A program made the position numbers and the translations under genes. From Flavobacterium ginsengisoli (GTDB lineage Bacteria; Bacteroidota; Bacteroidia; Flavobacteriales; Flavobacteriaceae): a stretch of DNA of 64,000 nt. Shown here piece by piece: positions 1 to 9,522 of the stretch. The stretch spans positions 1,045,501 to 1,109,500 of the forward strand of contig NZ_CP121110.1 of assembly GCF_029625315.1 (NCBI RefSeq), read 5' to 3'. The first letter of the stretch is position 1, and each line of letters opens with the position of its first letter. Below the pieces are notes generated by a model that did not search any database, was not told where the DNA came from, and worked only from the letters and a program-made list of their open reading frames with translations.

Positions 1-70
1 GGAAGCATAATTCTATGGTTTTAAGAGAATAGAAAACTTTTTAGCTTTCTATTCTCAAGTTTATATTCTC

Positions 71-1577
71 TTAGAAGAAACCTAATTTCTTTTTATCGTA
101 AGAAATCAGCATGTTTTTGGTTTGGCGATACTGGCTCAACATCATTTTATGATTTTCACGGCCAATTCCAGATTGTTTATAACCTCCAAACGGAGCTCCT
201 GCAGGATAAGAATGGTATTGATTAATCCAAACACGACCAGACTGAATCGCTCTTGGAACCTGATAAATTTCATGCGCATCACGAGTCCAAACCCCTGCAC
301 CTAAACCGTACATGGTGTCATTTGCAATTTCGATCGCTTCTTCGGTCGTTTTAAAAGTGGTAACTGCCAAAACTGGCCCGAAAATCTCTTCTTGAAAAAT
401 TCTCATTTTGTTATGCCCTTTAAATAAAGTCGGTTTGATGTAATAACCACCTTCTAAATCGCCACCCAATTTATTTTCATCACCTCCAGTCAATAATTCT
501 GCTCCTTCTTCTTTTCCTAATTTGATATAAGACATGATTTTTTCTTTCTGAACAATCGAAGTCTGAGCACCAATCATAGTCGATTTATCTAGCGGATTTC
601 CAGCAATAATGGCTTCTGTTCTCTCAATTACTTTTTTGATAAACTTGTCGTAAATATCTTCATGAATTAATAATCTAGAAGGACAAGTACAAATTTCACC
701 TTGATTTAAAGCAAATAATACAGCACCTTCAACGGCTTTGTCAAAGAAATCATCATCGTGATCTGCCACTGATGGGAAGAAAATATTTGGAGATTTTCCG
801 CCCAATTCTAATGTAACCGGAATAATATTTTCTGTCGCATATTGCATTACCAAACGTCCTGTAGTGGTAGAACCTGTAAATGCAGCTTTTGATACTTTTT
901 TATTGGTTACTAACGGACGGCCTAATTCGGCACCAAATCCGTTTACAATATTCAGAACTCCAGGAGGAAGAATATCTCCAATCAATTCCATTAAAACCAT
1001 AATAGATATTGGCGTGCTTTCTGCTGGTTTCAAAACAATTGTATTTCCTGCGGCAAGAGCTGGAGCAATTTTCCAGACTGCCATTAAAATTGGAAAATTC
1101 CACGGAATAATCTGCGCCACAACCCCTAAAGGTTCGCTTAACGCAATAGAAACCGTCTGCGAATCCAATTCTGCTATCGAACTTTCTTCTGCACGAATAA
1201 CTCCAGCAAAATATCTAAAGTGATCAATTGCCAACGGAATATCTGCGGCAAGTGTTTCGCGAATTGGTTTTCCGTTGTCTACTGTTTCAACTGCAGCGAT
1301 ATATTCTAAATTGTCTTCAATTTTTTGTGCAATCTTATTTAGCAAAATACTCCTTTCGGTTACAGAAGTTTTTCCCCAAGTTTTAAATGCTTCATAAGCA
1401 GTATCTACAGCCAATTCGAGATCTTCTTTTCCAGAATGTGCTCGCTTTTGTAAATACTTTTCCATCAATTGGAGAAACTACATCAAAGTATTCTCCTTTA
1501 ATTGGCGCTACAAATTTTCCACCAATATAGTTATCGTATTTTGCCTTAAATTCAGGTCTTTTTACTGCGGTGCTCAT
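71..1577 (-). CDS. NAD-dependent aldehyde dehydrogenase, AldB/ExaC type (frame broken at 1440-1445)
   Basis: Oxidises aldehydes, probably acetaldehyde-like, to acids with NAD(P)+ in the cytosol. The reconstructed protein is 501 residues, a normal length for the AldB/ExaC branch. Visible motifs are the general-base Glu in LELGGKSPN (near residue 257) and the nucleophile Cys in [11 protein letters not shown] (near 296), a form typical of AldB/ExaC, with the C-terminal [13 protein letters not shown] block. The N-terminal 47 codons (start at 1577) and the rest lie in different frames. Removing one base from GCTCGC at 1440-1445 joins them as KVFTKAAHSGKED. The break coincides with the GCWGC insertion pattern seen throughout, so I treat the gene as intact in the cell. 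It is monocistronic and divergent from pheT. Substrate is inferred from family only. Confidence 0.9.
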
Positions 1578-1813
1578 AATATTCTTTTTTTGATTTACTC
1601 CAAATTTAGTTTCATAAAAAGAAACAGAATAGCATTATTCATTCATCTTGTAGCACAAAAATCACACATTCGATTTTTTTAGTCTTTTATAATAATCATT
1701 TATCAAAATTTTAATCTATAAATTGCTAAATAATTAGTAAGCGACATTTTTACGTCATTTAAAAACAACTAGAAAAAACTACTCAATTTTTTCCTACTCC
1801 AATGCGCAATCCT

Positions 1814-1821
1814 TATATTTG
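1814..1821 (+). promoter_or_regulatory. Bacteroidota-type -7 box of the pheT promoter
   Basis: TATATTTG matches the Bacteroidota sigma-A -7 consensus TAnnTTTG and lies 30 bp before the pheT ATG. A T-rich stretch at 1785-1792 could be the -33 element but lacks a clean TTTG. Confidence 0.5.
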
Positions 1822-1851
1822 TAACCTCATACAAAGAATTAAAGAACTACA

Positions 1852-4274
1852 ATGAAAATATCTTACAACTGGTTAAAACAATTTATTAAAACAGATTGGA
1901 CATCTGAGCAGACTTCTGAATTACTAACAGATTTAGGTTTAGAGGTTGAAGTTGTCGAAAAATACGAATCAATAAAAGGAGGTTTAGCAGGCGTTGTTGT
2001 TGGACACGTTCTAACATGCGAAAAACATCCTGATGCTGATAGATTGAAAGTTACCACCGTTAATATTGGTTTAGAAGCTCCTGTACAAATTGTTTGCGGT
2101 GCTTGCAAATGTGGCTGCAGGACAAAAAGTGCCTGTTGCAACAATTGGAACTGTTCTATACGATAAAGATGGTGCAGAATTTACCATTAAAAAAGGAAAA
2201 ATCCGCGGACAAGAAAGTCACGGAATGATCTGTGCTGAAGACGAATTAGGTTTAGGTACAAGCCATGACGGAATTATGGTTTTGGCTGAGGATTTAGTTC
2301 CTGGAACTCCTGCTTCTGAAGTTTTTCAAATTGCAAATGACGAAGTTTTTGAAATTGGATTGACACCTAACCGTGCCGATGCTATGAGTCATTTTGGAAC
2401 TGCACGCGATTTAAGAGCGGGAATGTTGCAGCGTGGCGTAAACATAGAATTGATCACTCCTTCTGTAAGCAATTTTAGAGTTGACATGCGTACGCTAAAA
2501 ATTGATGTGAATGTTGAAGATAATCATTTAGCTCCAAGATATTGTGGTGTAACTATTTCTGGAATTTCTGTACATGAATCTCCAAGCTGGTTACAAGATC
2601 GTTTAAAAGCTATCGGATTAACTCCAAAAAATAATATTGTTGACGTAACTAATTATGTTCTTCATGAATTAGGGCAGCCTTTACATGCTTTTGACGCAAG
2701 CAAAAATCAACGGAAAAGTGATTGTAAAAACAGTTGCAGAGGGAACTAAATTTGTTACTCTTGATGACGTTGAAAGAACACTTCACAAAGAAGATTTAAT
2801 GATTTGTGATGAAAAAGGTCCGCTTTGTATTGCTGGAGTTTTTGGCGGTAAAAAATCTGGAGTTTCTGAAGGAACTACTTCTATTTTCTTAGAAAGTGCT
2901 TATTTTGATCCAGTAAGCATTCGTAAAACAGCCAAAAGACATCAATTAAGCACCGATGCTTCTTTTAGATTTGAAAGAGGAATTGATCCAACAATTACAG
3001 AATATGCTTTAAAACGTGCGGCACTTTTAATTCAGGAAGTTGCTGGCGGAAAAATCACTTCTGATGTTGTAGAAGTTTATCCTAAAAAAGTAGAAGATTT
3101 TTCTGTTTTATTGAATTTTAGCCATGTTTCTAAAATTATCGGACAGGAAATTCCAAAAGATACGATTAAAAAAATCTTGGTTTCTTTAGATATTAAAGTG
3201 AACAGCGTTTCTGATACTGGTTTAGGCTTAACGATTCCTGCATATCGTGTAGACGTTCAACGCGAAATTGACGTAATCGAAGAAATCTTGAGAGTTTATG
3301 GTTATAACAACATTAATTTCTCTAAGAAATTTAATGCTACTGTAGCAAATTCACCAAGAACAGAAGATTACAAAGTACAAAACGTAATTGCTTCTCAGTT
3401 AAATTCGCAAGGTTTCCACGAAATGATGGCTAACTCATTGACAACTGCAGCTTACGCGAAATTATCTGCTTCATTAAAAGAAGAACATAATGTTTCGATG
3501 TTGAATCCGTTGAGTAGTGACTTAGCAACACTTCGCCAGTCTTTATTGTTTTCTGGATTAGAGGCTGTTTCTTATAACATTAATAGAAAAAATTCGGATT
3601 TAAAATTATTTGAATTCGGAAAAACATATCACAAATATTTAAACGGATATGAAGAGCATAAACACCTTTCTTTATTAGTTTCTGGAAATAGAAACAAAGA
3701 AAGCTGGACAAGCGCGCAGAAAACGACAGATTTCTTCTTATTGAAAGGATATGTAAAAGCGATTTTATCTCGTTTAGGAATTGAAAAAATTGGTAATGCT
3801 CCTGTTCAATCAGATGTTTATTCTGAAGGAACTGCGATTACTTACAATAACGATATTTTAGTTGAAATGGGTGTGGTTAAAAAACCTATTTTAAAACATT
3901 TTGGTATCAAACAAGACGTCTATTATGCAGATTTCAACTGGGATTTGGTTTTAAAAATCATCACAGGAAAAATTAAGTATACTGAAATTCCTAAATATCC
4001 GGAAGTTCGTAGAGATTTGGCTTTATTAATCGATGAAAAAACGACTTATGAAAGCATTTTCAATCTAGCAAAACAGACAGAAAAAACACTTTTAAAAGAC
4101 ATTAATCTATTTGATGTTTATCAAGGAAATAAATTGCCAGAAGGAAAAAAATCGTATGCTTTAAGTTTTACTATTCAAGATAATACTAAAACATTAACTG
4201 ATGCTCAAATCGATAAAATCATGTCTAAATTACAACAGACTTTCGAAACTGAACTAGGTGCAACCTTAAGATAA
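1852..4274 (+). CDS. pheT: Phenylalanine-tRNA ligase beta subunit (two frame breaks)
   Basis: Beta chain of the alpha2-beta2 phenylalanyl-tRNA synthetase. The reconstructed protein is 806 residues, the normal length. In order it has the N-terminal tRNA-binding OB domain (CEKHPDADRLKVTTVN), the B3/B4 editing region (DVTNYVLHELGQPLHAFDA), the B5 domain and the C-terminal anticodon-binding FDX-ACB domain (PEVRRDLALLID). The reading frame changes twice, at GCTTGC 2101-2106 and at GCAAGC 2696-2701. Deleting one base at each gives VCGAANVAAGQ and HAFDAAKINGK, the expected family sequence. Because pheT is essential and normally single copy, both breaks are almost certainly sequence errors. It is followed by a strong terminator. 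Confidence 0.96.
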
Positions 4275-4298
4275 TTTCTTTCTCAATTTTAAAACAAT

Positions 4299-4327
4299 AA
4301 AACCCGACAATTATCTTGTCGGGTTTT
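4299..4327. terminator. Bidirectional terminator between pheT and apt
   Basis: Perfect 12-bp stem AAAACCCGACAA / TTGTCGGGTTTT with a 5-nt loop. A T-rich tail follows on the plus strand, and an A-run allows use from the minus strand. It sits between the convergent pheT and apt genes. Confidence 0.85.
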
Positions 4328-4471
4328 CTTTTCGTTTCAAGTTTAAACCTCAAAGTTTATGAAAAAAAGCTCTAAAACCCACGTTATTTAATTTCAATTT
4401 CTCATTTAAAGCTTAAGGTATAATTTCTAGTTTTCTCTTCTTAAACGCAAAGTAAAAGCATGAATCGTCTA

Positions 4472-5008
4472 TTATACAGTATATTTTATCTCCATTAATA
4501 AGTTAATGCAAAGAAAAACGGGATATTCTTTTATTTTTTCTCTTCCGTTAAGAAAAGTCAGTTCCATTAAGAAATTACATTGTACAATTTCGCCGCCGAG
4601 TTTTTCTACTAATTCACAAACTGCTTTTGCAGTTCCTCCAGTAGCCAACACATCATCGTGAATTAAAACGTGATCTCCTTTTTTAATAGCATCTATATGC
4701 ATTTCCAAACTATCAGAACCATATTCTAACTCATAAGAAGCAGAAATCGTATCGAACGGAAGCTTTTTTGGTTTTCTTACGGGAACAAATCCGGCATTTA
4801 ACTCTTGCGCCAATAACATTCCGAAGAAAAAACCTCGAGATTCGGCGCCAACGACCTTGTCAATTTTTTGCCCATTTAAAGAATCAAGCAAAATTCTTAG
4901 GCAATTTGTTCGCGCTTCTGGATTAATTAGTAAAGGTGTGATATCTTTAAATAAAATTCCTTCTTTCGGAAAACCCTGAATATCACGTATATAATTTTTA
5001 AACTGCAT
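4472..5008 (-). CDS. apt: Adenine phosphoribosyltransferase
   Basis: Salvages adenine with PRPP to make AMP in the cytosol. It begins MQFKNYIRDIQGFPKEGILF, the usual Apt start, and carries the PRPP-binding loop HVLIHDDVLATGGTAKA and the VVGAESRGFFFG segment. The length is 178 residues against about 170 in the family. The last ~10 residues after EYPVF do not look like the family ending (which normally closes soon after EYPVFSL), so a small indel in the T-rich stretch near 4507-4515 may have replaced the true C-terminus. The catalytic core is complete. It is convergent with pheT and divergent from tRNA-Arg. Confidence 0.93.
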   Translation of the reverse strand: MQFKNYIRDIQGFPKEGILFKDITPLLINPEARTNCLRILLDSLNGQKIDKVVGAESRGFFFGMLLAQELNAGFVPVRKPKKLPFDTISASYELEYGSDSLEMHIDAIKKGDHVLIHDDVLATGGTAKAVCELVEKLGGEIVQCNFLMELTFLNGREKIKEYPVFLCINLLMEIKYTV

Positions 5009-5036
5009 TTTTTTTTATTTTTATGTTATTTTTTCC

Positions 5037-5066
5037 TTGTTTATCTCACATTTATGTCTATCTTTG
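5037..5066 (+). promoter_or_regulatory. Promoter of tRNA-Arg
   Basis: TTG at 5037-5039 and TATCTTTG at 5059-5066 match the Bacteroidota -33 and -7 (TAnnTTTG) elements with 19-bp spacing. The tRNA begins 57 bp after the -7 box. Confidence 0.65.
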
Positions 5067-5122
5067 CACCCGCAATAAGCAATCAACAAAGCTACAAAAA
5101 AATAGCTAATTGATAACAAAAA

Positions 5123-5196
5123 GGCCTCGTGGCGCAACTGAATAGCGCATCTGATTACGGCTCAGAAGGTTACAGGTTTGAATCCTGTCGAGGTCA
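5123..5196 (+). tRNA. tRNA-Arg (anticodon ACG)
   Basis: Full cloverleaf: acceptor GGCCTCG (5123-5129) pairs with CGAGGTC (5189-5195), with discriminator A at 5196. The D-arm has GCGC repeats. The anticodon stem TCTGA/TCAGA holds the loop TTACGGC with anticodon ACG at 5157-5159. The T-loop is TTTGAAT. No CCA is encoded. Its 3' end GTCGAGGTCAC recurs at 46135-46145, and a recombinase remnant abuts it, which marks it as an integration site. Confidence 0.95.
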
Positions 5197-5818
5197 CTTC
5201 TCGGGACAAAAGATAAAAATCATCTTTTGTCCCGTTTTTTTTAGCCCTTAATTCATTATTAATCAAATAGATAGACTCAACGATTTTATTGATTCTAGCG
5301 GTTTGTATTTTATTTTCTCGAATTGTAAAATTTTCAGGATAAACTAAACCAATTAGGCTTCGAGCTTCCGATAAATCCATGTCTTCATAAGCCCTATTTA
5401 TTTTTATTAGATTCTCAATCCCTTTATCCAGTAGCATTTCGATACTATGCTTGTCTTTCACAACATTTGATAATTCACGTTCTAGGTTTGTAATTCGTAC
5501 CGCATAGTCCTCTTTCATTAATTTGTAGTCTTCCGAATCAATTTTGGATGTAAGAAGAAGATCTCTTGCATTGCTTAATCGAAGTTCGTAATCTTTTATC
5601 TGTTCCAAAAGTCTTTTTTTCATCTCGCCGGCATTATTAGCTAAATCTCGATGAGTTTCATACAAAAGAGAGGTGTATAATTTCTTGACTTCAGGTAAAG
5701 GTCTGTACTTTTTAAAATTTTCCGTAAAAAGTTCATTTGCTACTTCCGAATTAATCCTAAACTTACATTGAGCTTCACAGTGATAATAATAGTAATGTTT
5801 ATGCCGGTTCTGTCGCAT
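5162..5818 (-). pseudogene. C-terminal remnant of a large serine recombinase
   Basis: The 218-residue reading frame starts in the zinc-ribbon zone of a large serine recombinase (HYYYYHC...C) and continues with its long coiled-coil segment, roughly residues 60-140, rich in Leu/Glu/Lys. The N-terminal resolvase catalytic domain with the active Ser is absent. The apparent ATG and first five codons (MRQNR) are the terminal inverted repeat of the neighbouring IS6 element, so the gene was cut by the IS. The last ~25 codons read backwards through the tRNA-Arg terminator and into the tRNA itself, so the true C-terminus is probably near ELRAKK. It is inactive, the footprint of an element that integrated beside the tRNA. 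Confidence 0.8.
5202..5242 (+). terminator. tRNA-Arg terminator
   Basis: Perfect 13-bp stem CGGGACAAAAGAT (5202-5214) / ATCTTTTGTCCCG (5222-5234) with a 7-nt loop, followed by eight T. It begins 5 bp after the tRNA. Confidence 0.85.
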
Positions 5819-6579
5819 CTGTCAGAATCAAATATAAAAATTGAAGTAATTTAAAAGTTAGCCCGCCAATTTACAGAATGATTTAAACATAGTTATCCCT
5901 GGTCTAACCATTTGATTCTTTCTCAGCATATGCACAACTTCAATTCCGCTCAATGTTCGTCTTGCCGATTCAAAACTTTTAAAGCCTAACCCATTTTGTA
6001 TCCTCCATTTTATAAATCGATGGTCCTGTTCGACAATATTGTTGAGATATTTACACTGCCGGATTTTAATCTTTGTGAATGAACGTTTGTTATAGACTTT
6101 GATAGCGGCAGTATTAGAACCGCTTTTATCAATGTTTACTACTCTTGGTCTGTAGTTATTACTAATTGCTTTAATTAGAAATGACTGCGCACTCATTCTT
6201 TGTCTTTTTCTGGTCAAAAGAAAATCAACCGTATTGCCTAATTTATCTACTGCCCTATATAAATAACACCAAATACCTTTTACTTTGATGTAGGTCTCAT
6301 CCAATCTCCAACTCTCCCCCACTCTGCCTTTTCTCTTCTTCATTTCTGCCTCAAGCAAAGGTGCAAACTTGTAAACCCAACGCTGAATCGTCGCATGATC
6401 CACAATGACTCCTCTAATCTTCATTAGTTCTTCAACATCACGGTAACTAAGTGTAAATCTTAGCTTGAAATATACTGCCTGAAGAATTATGTATTTTGGA
6501 TAACAATGACCTTTAGTATTCATCTTTTGATCGGTTTAAAATTCTAAAGATAAAAGTTATTCCCAGATGCGACAGAACC
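5806..6579 (-). mobile_element. IS6-family insertion sequence, complete
   Basis: A 774-bp element bounded by perfect 16-bp inverted repeats, GGTTCTGTCGCATCTG at 5806-5821 and its complement at 6564-6579, enclosing one transposase gene. The flanking 8-mers (TTTATGCC and AATGAAAT) do not match, so no target duplication remains. That is what an IS6-mediated adjacent deletion leaves, and it fits the missing front of the serine recombinase. Confidence 0.93.
5858..6523 (-). CDS. IS6-family DDE transposase
   Basis: 221 residues, normal for IS6/IS26-type transposases, and the only gene of the IS. An N-terminal helix-turn-helix region (LSYRDVEELMKIRGVIVDHATIQRW) precedes the DDE domain: first Asp in WRLDETYIKVKG (near residue 74), second in RVVNIDKSGSN, Glu in NNIVEQDHRFIK. 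All three catalytic residues are present and the frame is open, so the enzyme may be active. IS6 elements move by replicative or copy-in routes and commonly delete adjacent DNA, in line with the missing target duplication here. Confidence 0.95.
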   Translation of the reverse strand: MNTKGHCYPKYIILQAVYFKLRFTLSYRDVEELMKIRGVIVDHATIQRWVYKFAPLLEAEMKKRKGRVGESWRLDETYIKVKGIWCYLYRAVDKLGNTVDFLLTRKRQRMSAQSFLIKAISNNYRPRVVNIDKSGSNTAAIKVYNKRSFTKIKIRQCKYLNNIVEQDHRFIKWRIQNGLGFKSFESARRTLSGIEVVHMLRKNQMVRPGITMFKSFCKLAG

Positions 6580-6729
6580 AATGAAATTATGGCGTACAAA
6601 ATTAATGCTCACAGGATCTCATTTTACAAACCTTTTTAAACTGCAAGATATTGAAAACAGCATTATATCAGTACAATACCCCCAGCTGTAAAATAGTCCG
6701 CAGGCCAAGCTCACATTATCCACAAACCC

Positions 6730-8144
6730 TTAAATGAGTTTTTTAAGCATGCCGTCAAATATAAAACCATGAAACGGCAGCACGGCATACCAGTATAGTC
6801 TTCCCATAAGACCGTGGGGTTTAAAAGTGGCCGCCTGATATAAGGTATTGTTGATTATTTTAAATTCCAGCCAGGCTTCGCCCGGAAGTTTCATCTCGGC
6901 ATACAAAACCAGTTTGCCCTTCTTCTTATCGGCATATACAACCCTCCAGAAATCCAGTGCATCCCCTGCATGTATCTGCGTTTTATGCGTCCTTCCCCTT
7001 CTGGTGCCCACACCGCCAAAAACCTTATCGATGAATCCGCGCAGCTCCCAGAGCCAGTCGGCGTAATACCACCCGGTCTCTCCTCCTATGGACCAGATCC
7101 GAGCAATTGTATATTCCCTGTTTATGACTGCTCTTTTTCTTCTGTCAATGTAACAGCCCTTTTTTGGGACCTTCAGGTATTGGGAAACATTTCCTTTGAA
7201 CTGTCCGCTGACACGGGAGTCTTTCCAGCTCGAGATGATATCATCATCACTGATTTTTTTCAAAGCCCTCTCTAATGCCTGCCGGTAAGTAATAGGTGTA
7301 ACGCCCAGCAGGCTGTTAATCCTGTTATCTCGGCAGATGACTTCCACTTTCATGCTCGCTGACCAGCGCCGAGGCCAGCTTAAAGGAAGTTGAAGTCACA
7401 AAATACAGCCAGTAGGACGATAATTTCGGGGTCATCACCGGTACGGTGTAAATGTATCTCCGTAGTTTTTTTGCTCTGGCAAACTCCAGCAAGCATTTCC
7501 TTGTAAGTCAAAATATCAGGTCCCCCGATATCAAAACTTTCACCATAAACTGCCGGATTTAACAGCGAGCGGATTAAAAACTCCAAAACATCGCTGATGG
7601 CAATCGGCTGGCATTTGGTATTGAGCCATTTTGGGGTAATCATAAGGGGCAGTTTATCCACCAGATCACGTATTATTTCAAAAGAGGCGCTTCCCGATCC
7701 TACTATTATTCCGGCCCGAAGCACCGTTAAGGGCAATGCTGCAGTCTTTAAAATATCTTCCACCGCCTTCCTTGATGACAAATGTTTGGATAATGACTTA
7801 TCATTTACAATTCCGCTGAGGTAAATAATCTGTTTTGCATTTGTCTGGTTTATTTTTTCTATAAAATAATGTGCCGAAATGCTTTCCAGCTGATCATAAT
7901 TGGAAGCGCCGGACATGGAATGGATCAGGTAATAGGCCGCGTCTATATCATCGGGAATACTCTTCAGGCTTTCCGGATCCAGAAAATCAGCTTCAATGAC
8001 CTGTATTTTATTTTCAAATTGTTCAGGAAAGTAAAACCTGTTTTTATCCCGAACGCAGCAGATTACTTCATTTCCGTGATCCAGCAGCAAGGGCAGCAGC
8101 CTCTTGCCGATATAACCTGTAGCGCCTGTTAAAAGAATTTTCAT
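6730..8144 (-). CDS. NAD(P)-binding Rossmann protein fused to DUF2867 (two frame breaks)
   Basis: Reconstructed as one 470-residue protein. The N-terminal extended-SDR domain has the glycine motif TGATGYIGKRLLP (residues 7-19) and an atypical, YxxxK-less active site. The C-terminal DUF2867 domain is rich in Trp/Tyr (TGWYYADWLWELRGFID). The frame breaks at GCAAGC 7489-7494 and GCTCGC 7354-7359. Removing one base from each restores EFARAKKLRRYIYT and LVSSMKVEV. This fusion is known in many Bacteroidota, often near photolyases and DUF2805 genes in light- or stress-related groups. Reaction unknown. It lies 12 bp downstream of the SDR gene, in one operon. Confidence 0.88.
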
Positions 8145-8156
8145 CTCTGAGCTGTT

Positions 8157-8840
8157 TTACAATTTAAAGCTTACCAAACCATAATCCATCGCGAAAACCT
8201 GGCCTGAAATTGATGCTGCATCTTCAGAGATAAGATAGCCAGCCATACGTCCAACCTCCTCGGGTTTTAGATAATTTTTCAAGGGGTGTCGTTCCTTCAT
8301 ATTTTCCTTCATCCTGTCGTTTCTTAAAATAGATGCTGATAAAGAAGTCTCTGTAATAGTCGGGGCAATAGCATTGATACGGATTAACGGGGCAAGCTCG
8401 GCGCCGAGCGATTTAACCAGACCCTCTACTGCTGCTTTCGAGGCCGCAATACTGGCATGAAAAGGCATTCCGAGTTTTGCCGCAACACTGCTGAATAAAA
8501 CAATAGAAGGTTTTTCCCCTTTCTTTAACGCAGGCAGATAATGCTGAATCACTTTGACTGCTCCCACCACATTAATTTCAAAATCATTTCTGAAATCATC
8601 CAGGCTTAAGCCCAGAATGGGTTTCAGGTTTATAGATCCCGGACAATAAACCAGGGCATCCATACTTTCAAATTCAGGCAAAGGATCCCCGAGCACATCG
8701 ATTGCAAAATGAATTAAATTCGGATGGGTAATATCAGGAGCTGTCCTGCTGATATTGATAATCCGGCAGTTTTCCAGATTCTGCATTACAACAGCATTCC
8801 CTATTCCTTTACTGCCGCCAACAATTACAATAGTTTTCAT
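8157..8840 (-). CDS. SDR-family oxidoreductase lacking the catalytic Tyr
   Basis: Short-chain dehydrogenase-like protein of 227 residues. I chose the ATG at 8840 because the Rossmann core begins at once (MKTIVIVGGSKGIG). An upstream ATG at 8894 would add 18 unlikely residues. The NAD motif GGSKGIG and the Ser of the active site (LFSSVAAKLG) are visible, but the YxxxK position reads IAASK in HASIAASKAAVEG, so Tyr is replaced by Ile. That variant recurs in one SDR subfamily and may mean a different chemistry or a structural role. It is the first gene of a two-gene operon with the DUF2867 fusion and is divergent from DUF2805. Confidence 0.88.
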   Translation of the reverse strand: MKTIVIVGGSKGIGNAVVMQNLENCRIINISRTAPDITHPNLIHFAIDVLGDPLPEFESMDALVYCPGSINLKPILGLSLDDFRNDFEINVVGAVKVIQHYLPALKKGEKPSIVLFSSVAAKLGMPFHASIAASKAAVEGLVKSLGAELAPLIRINAIAPTITETSLSASILRNDRMKENMKERHPLKNYLKPEEVGRMAGYLISEDAASISGQVFAMDYGLVSFKL

Positions 8841-8903
8841 TTTTTTAAGATTAAATTTAAGAGCTGGGAGGACTGTTTGTGCTATGATTTTCAATAAAAT
8901 AAG

Positions 8904-8941
8904 ATATTCTTTATTAATAAAATAATATATTCTTTATTAAT
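8904..8941. promoter_or_regulatory. 15-bp direct repeat, candidate operator
   Basis: ATATTCTTTATTAAT occurs exactly at 8904-8918 and 8927-8941, 23 bp apart, just upstream of the SDR start. The spacing of about two helical turns suits two bound regulator dimers. The regulator is not visible here. Confidence 0.4.
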
Positions 8942-8974
8942 TATCAAAAAAGCTAAACTGTGTTTTAGCATAAA

Positions 8975-9014
8975 GTTATCTTAGTATCTTAAAGATAACA
9001 ATTGTTTGACAATT
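8975..9014. promoter_or_regulatory. Two inverted repeats in the SDR/DUF2805 divergent region
   Basis: GTTATCTT (8975-8982) is repeated inverted as AAGATAAC (8992-8999) with a 9-nt spacer. Directly next to it, AATTGT (9000-9005) pairs with ACAATT (9009-9014). They lie about 95 bp before DUF2805, where an operator would act on either divergent promoter. Confidence 0.4.
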
Positions 9015-9107
9015 TTAAATAAATATTAAACAAAATAAAAATTATTTTATCTAAATTAGCTATGCTCTTCTCAATTCTTCAAGGAGAATCCCTCAAAAAA
9101 TACAATC

Positions 9108-9398
9108 ATGAAAAAATTAAAACAGCAGTTTGCTGATCGTGACCTGGACCGCATTATTGAAATGGCATGGGAAGACAGAACCCCTTTTGAGGCTATTGAA
9201 CACCAGTTTGCGCTTAAGGAAGCTGATGTAAAAACTTTAATGAAGAAGGAACTCAAAACCGGCAGTTATATACTTTGGCGTAAAAGGGTAGAAAATTGTA
9301 AAACAAAGCATCTGCAGAAACGCTGTGAGCAGATCAGCCGCTTTAAGTGCAGAGAGCAGCGGGGCATTTCCAATAACAAAATAGCAAAGAAGAAATAA
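9108..9398 (+). CDS. DUF2805 / TIGR03643 family protein
   Basis: 96 residues. The conserved part is residues 1-65: LDRIIEMAWEDRTPFEAIE, then QFALKEADVKTLMKKELK and the SYILWRKRV block, all hallmarks of the family. The C-terminus is a Lys/Arg-rich tail. The function is unknown. The fold looks like a small helical, possibly helix-turn-helix, protein. A clear ribosome-binding site (AAGGAG) sits about 25 bp upstream. In other Bacteroidota this family travels with photolyase/cryptochrome and SDR genes, and the divergent SDR pair here repeats that grouping, though no photolyase is in the window. Confidence 0.85.
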   Translation: MKKLKQQFADRDLDRIIEMAWEDRTPFEAIEHQFALKEADVKTLMKKELKTGSYILWRKRVENCKTKHLQKRCEQISRFKCREQRGISNNKIAKKK

Positions 9399-9522
9399 TA
9401 AAAATGATTACCTGCCAATTATTGGAATTATGATAAAAAATATGGAATCCCTGTAACAGGAAACTTTTTAAAAACCAGTATATTCGCCATTAAAGACCAA
9501 AACACCAATCAAACCTAACGCT

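Noticed and set aside
864..1223. 119-codon plus-strand frame opposite the aldehyde dehydrogenase
   Set aside because: Antisense shadow of a clearly conserved gene. It has no start signal or family resemblance.
1852..4274. pheT read as three separate genes or as a decayed pseudogene
   Set aside because: All parts are collinear with PheT, each break is one base in GCWGC, and the gene is essential.
6581..6691. 36-codon plus-strand frame starting at the IS edge (MKLWRTKLML...)
   Set aside because: Too short, no homology recognised, and its start simply abuts the IS end.
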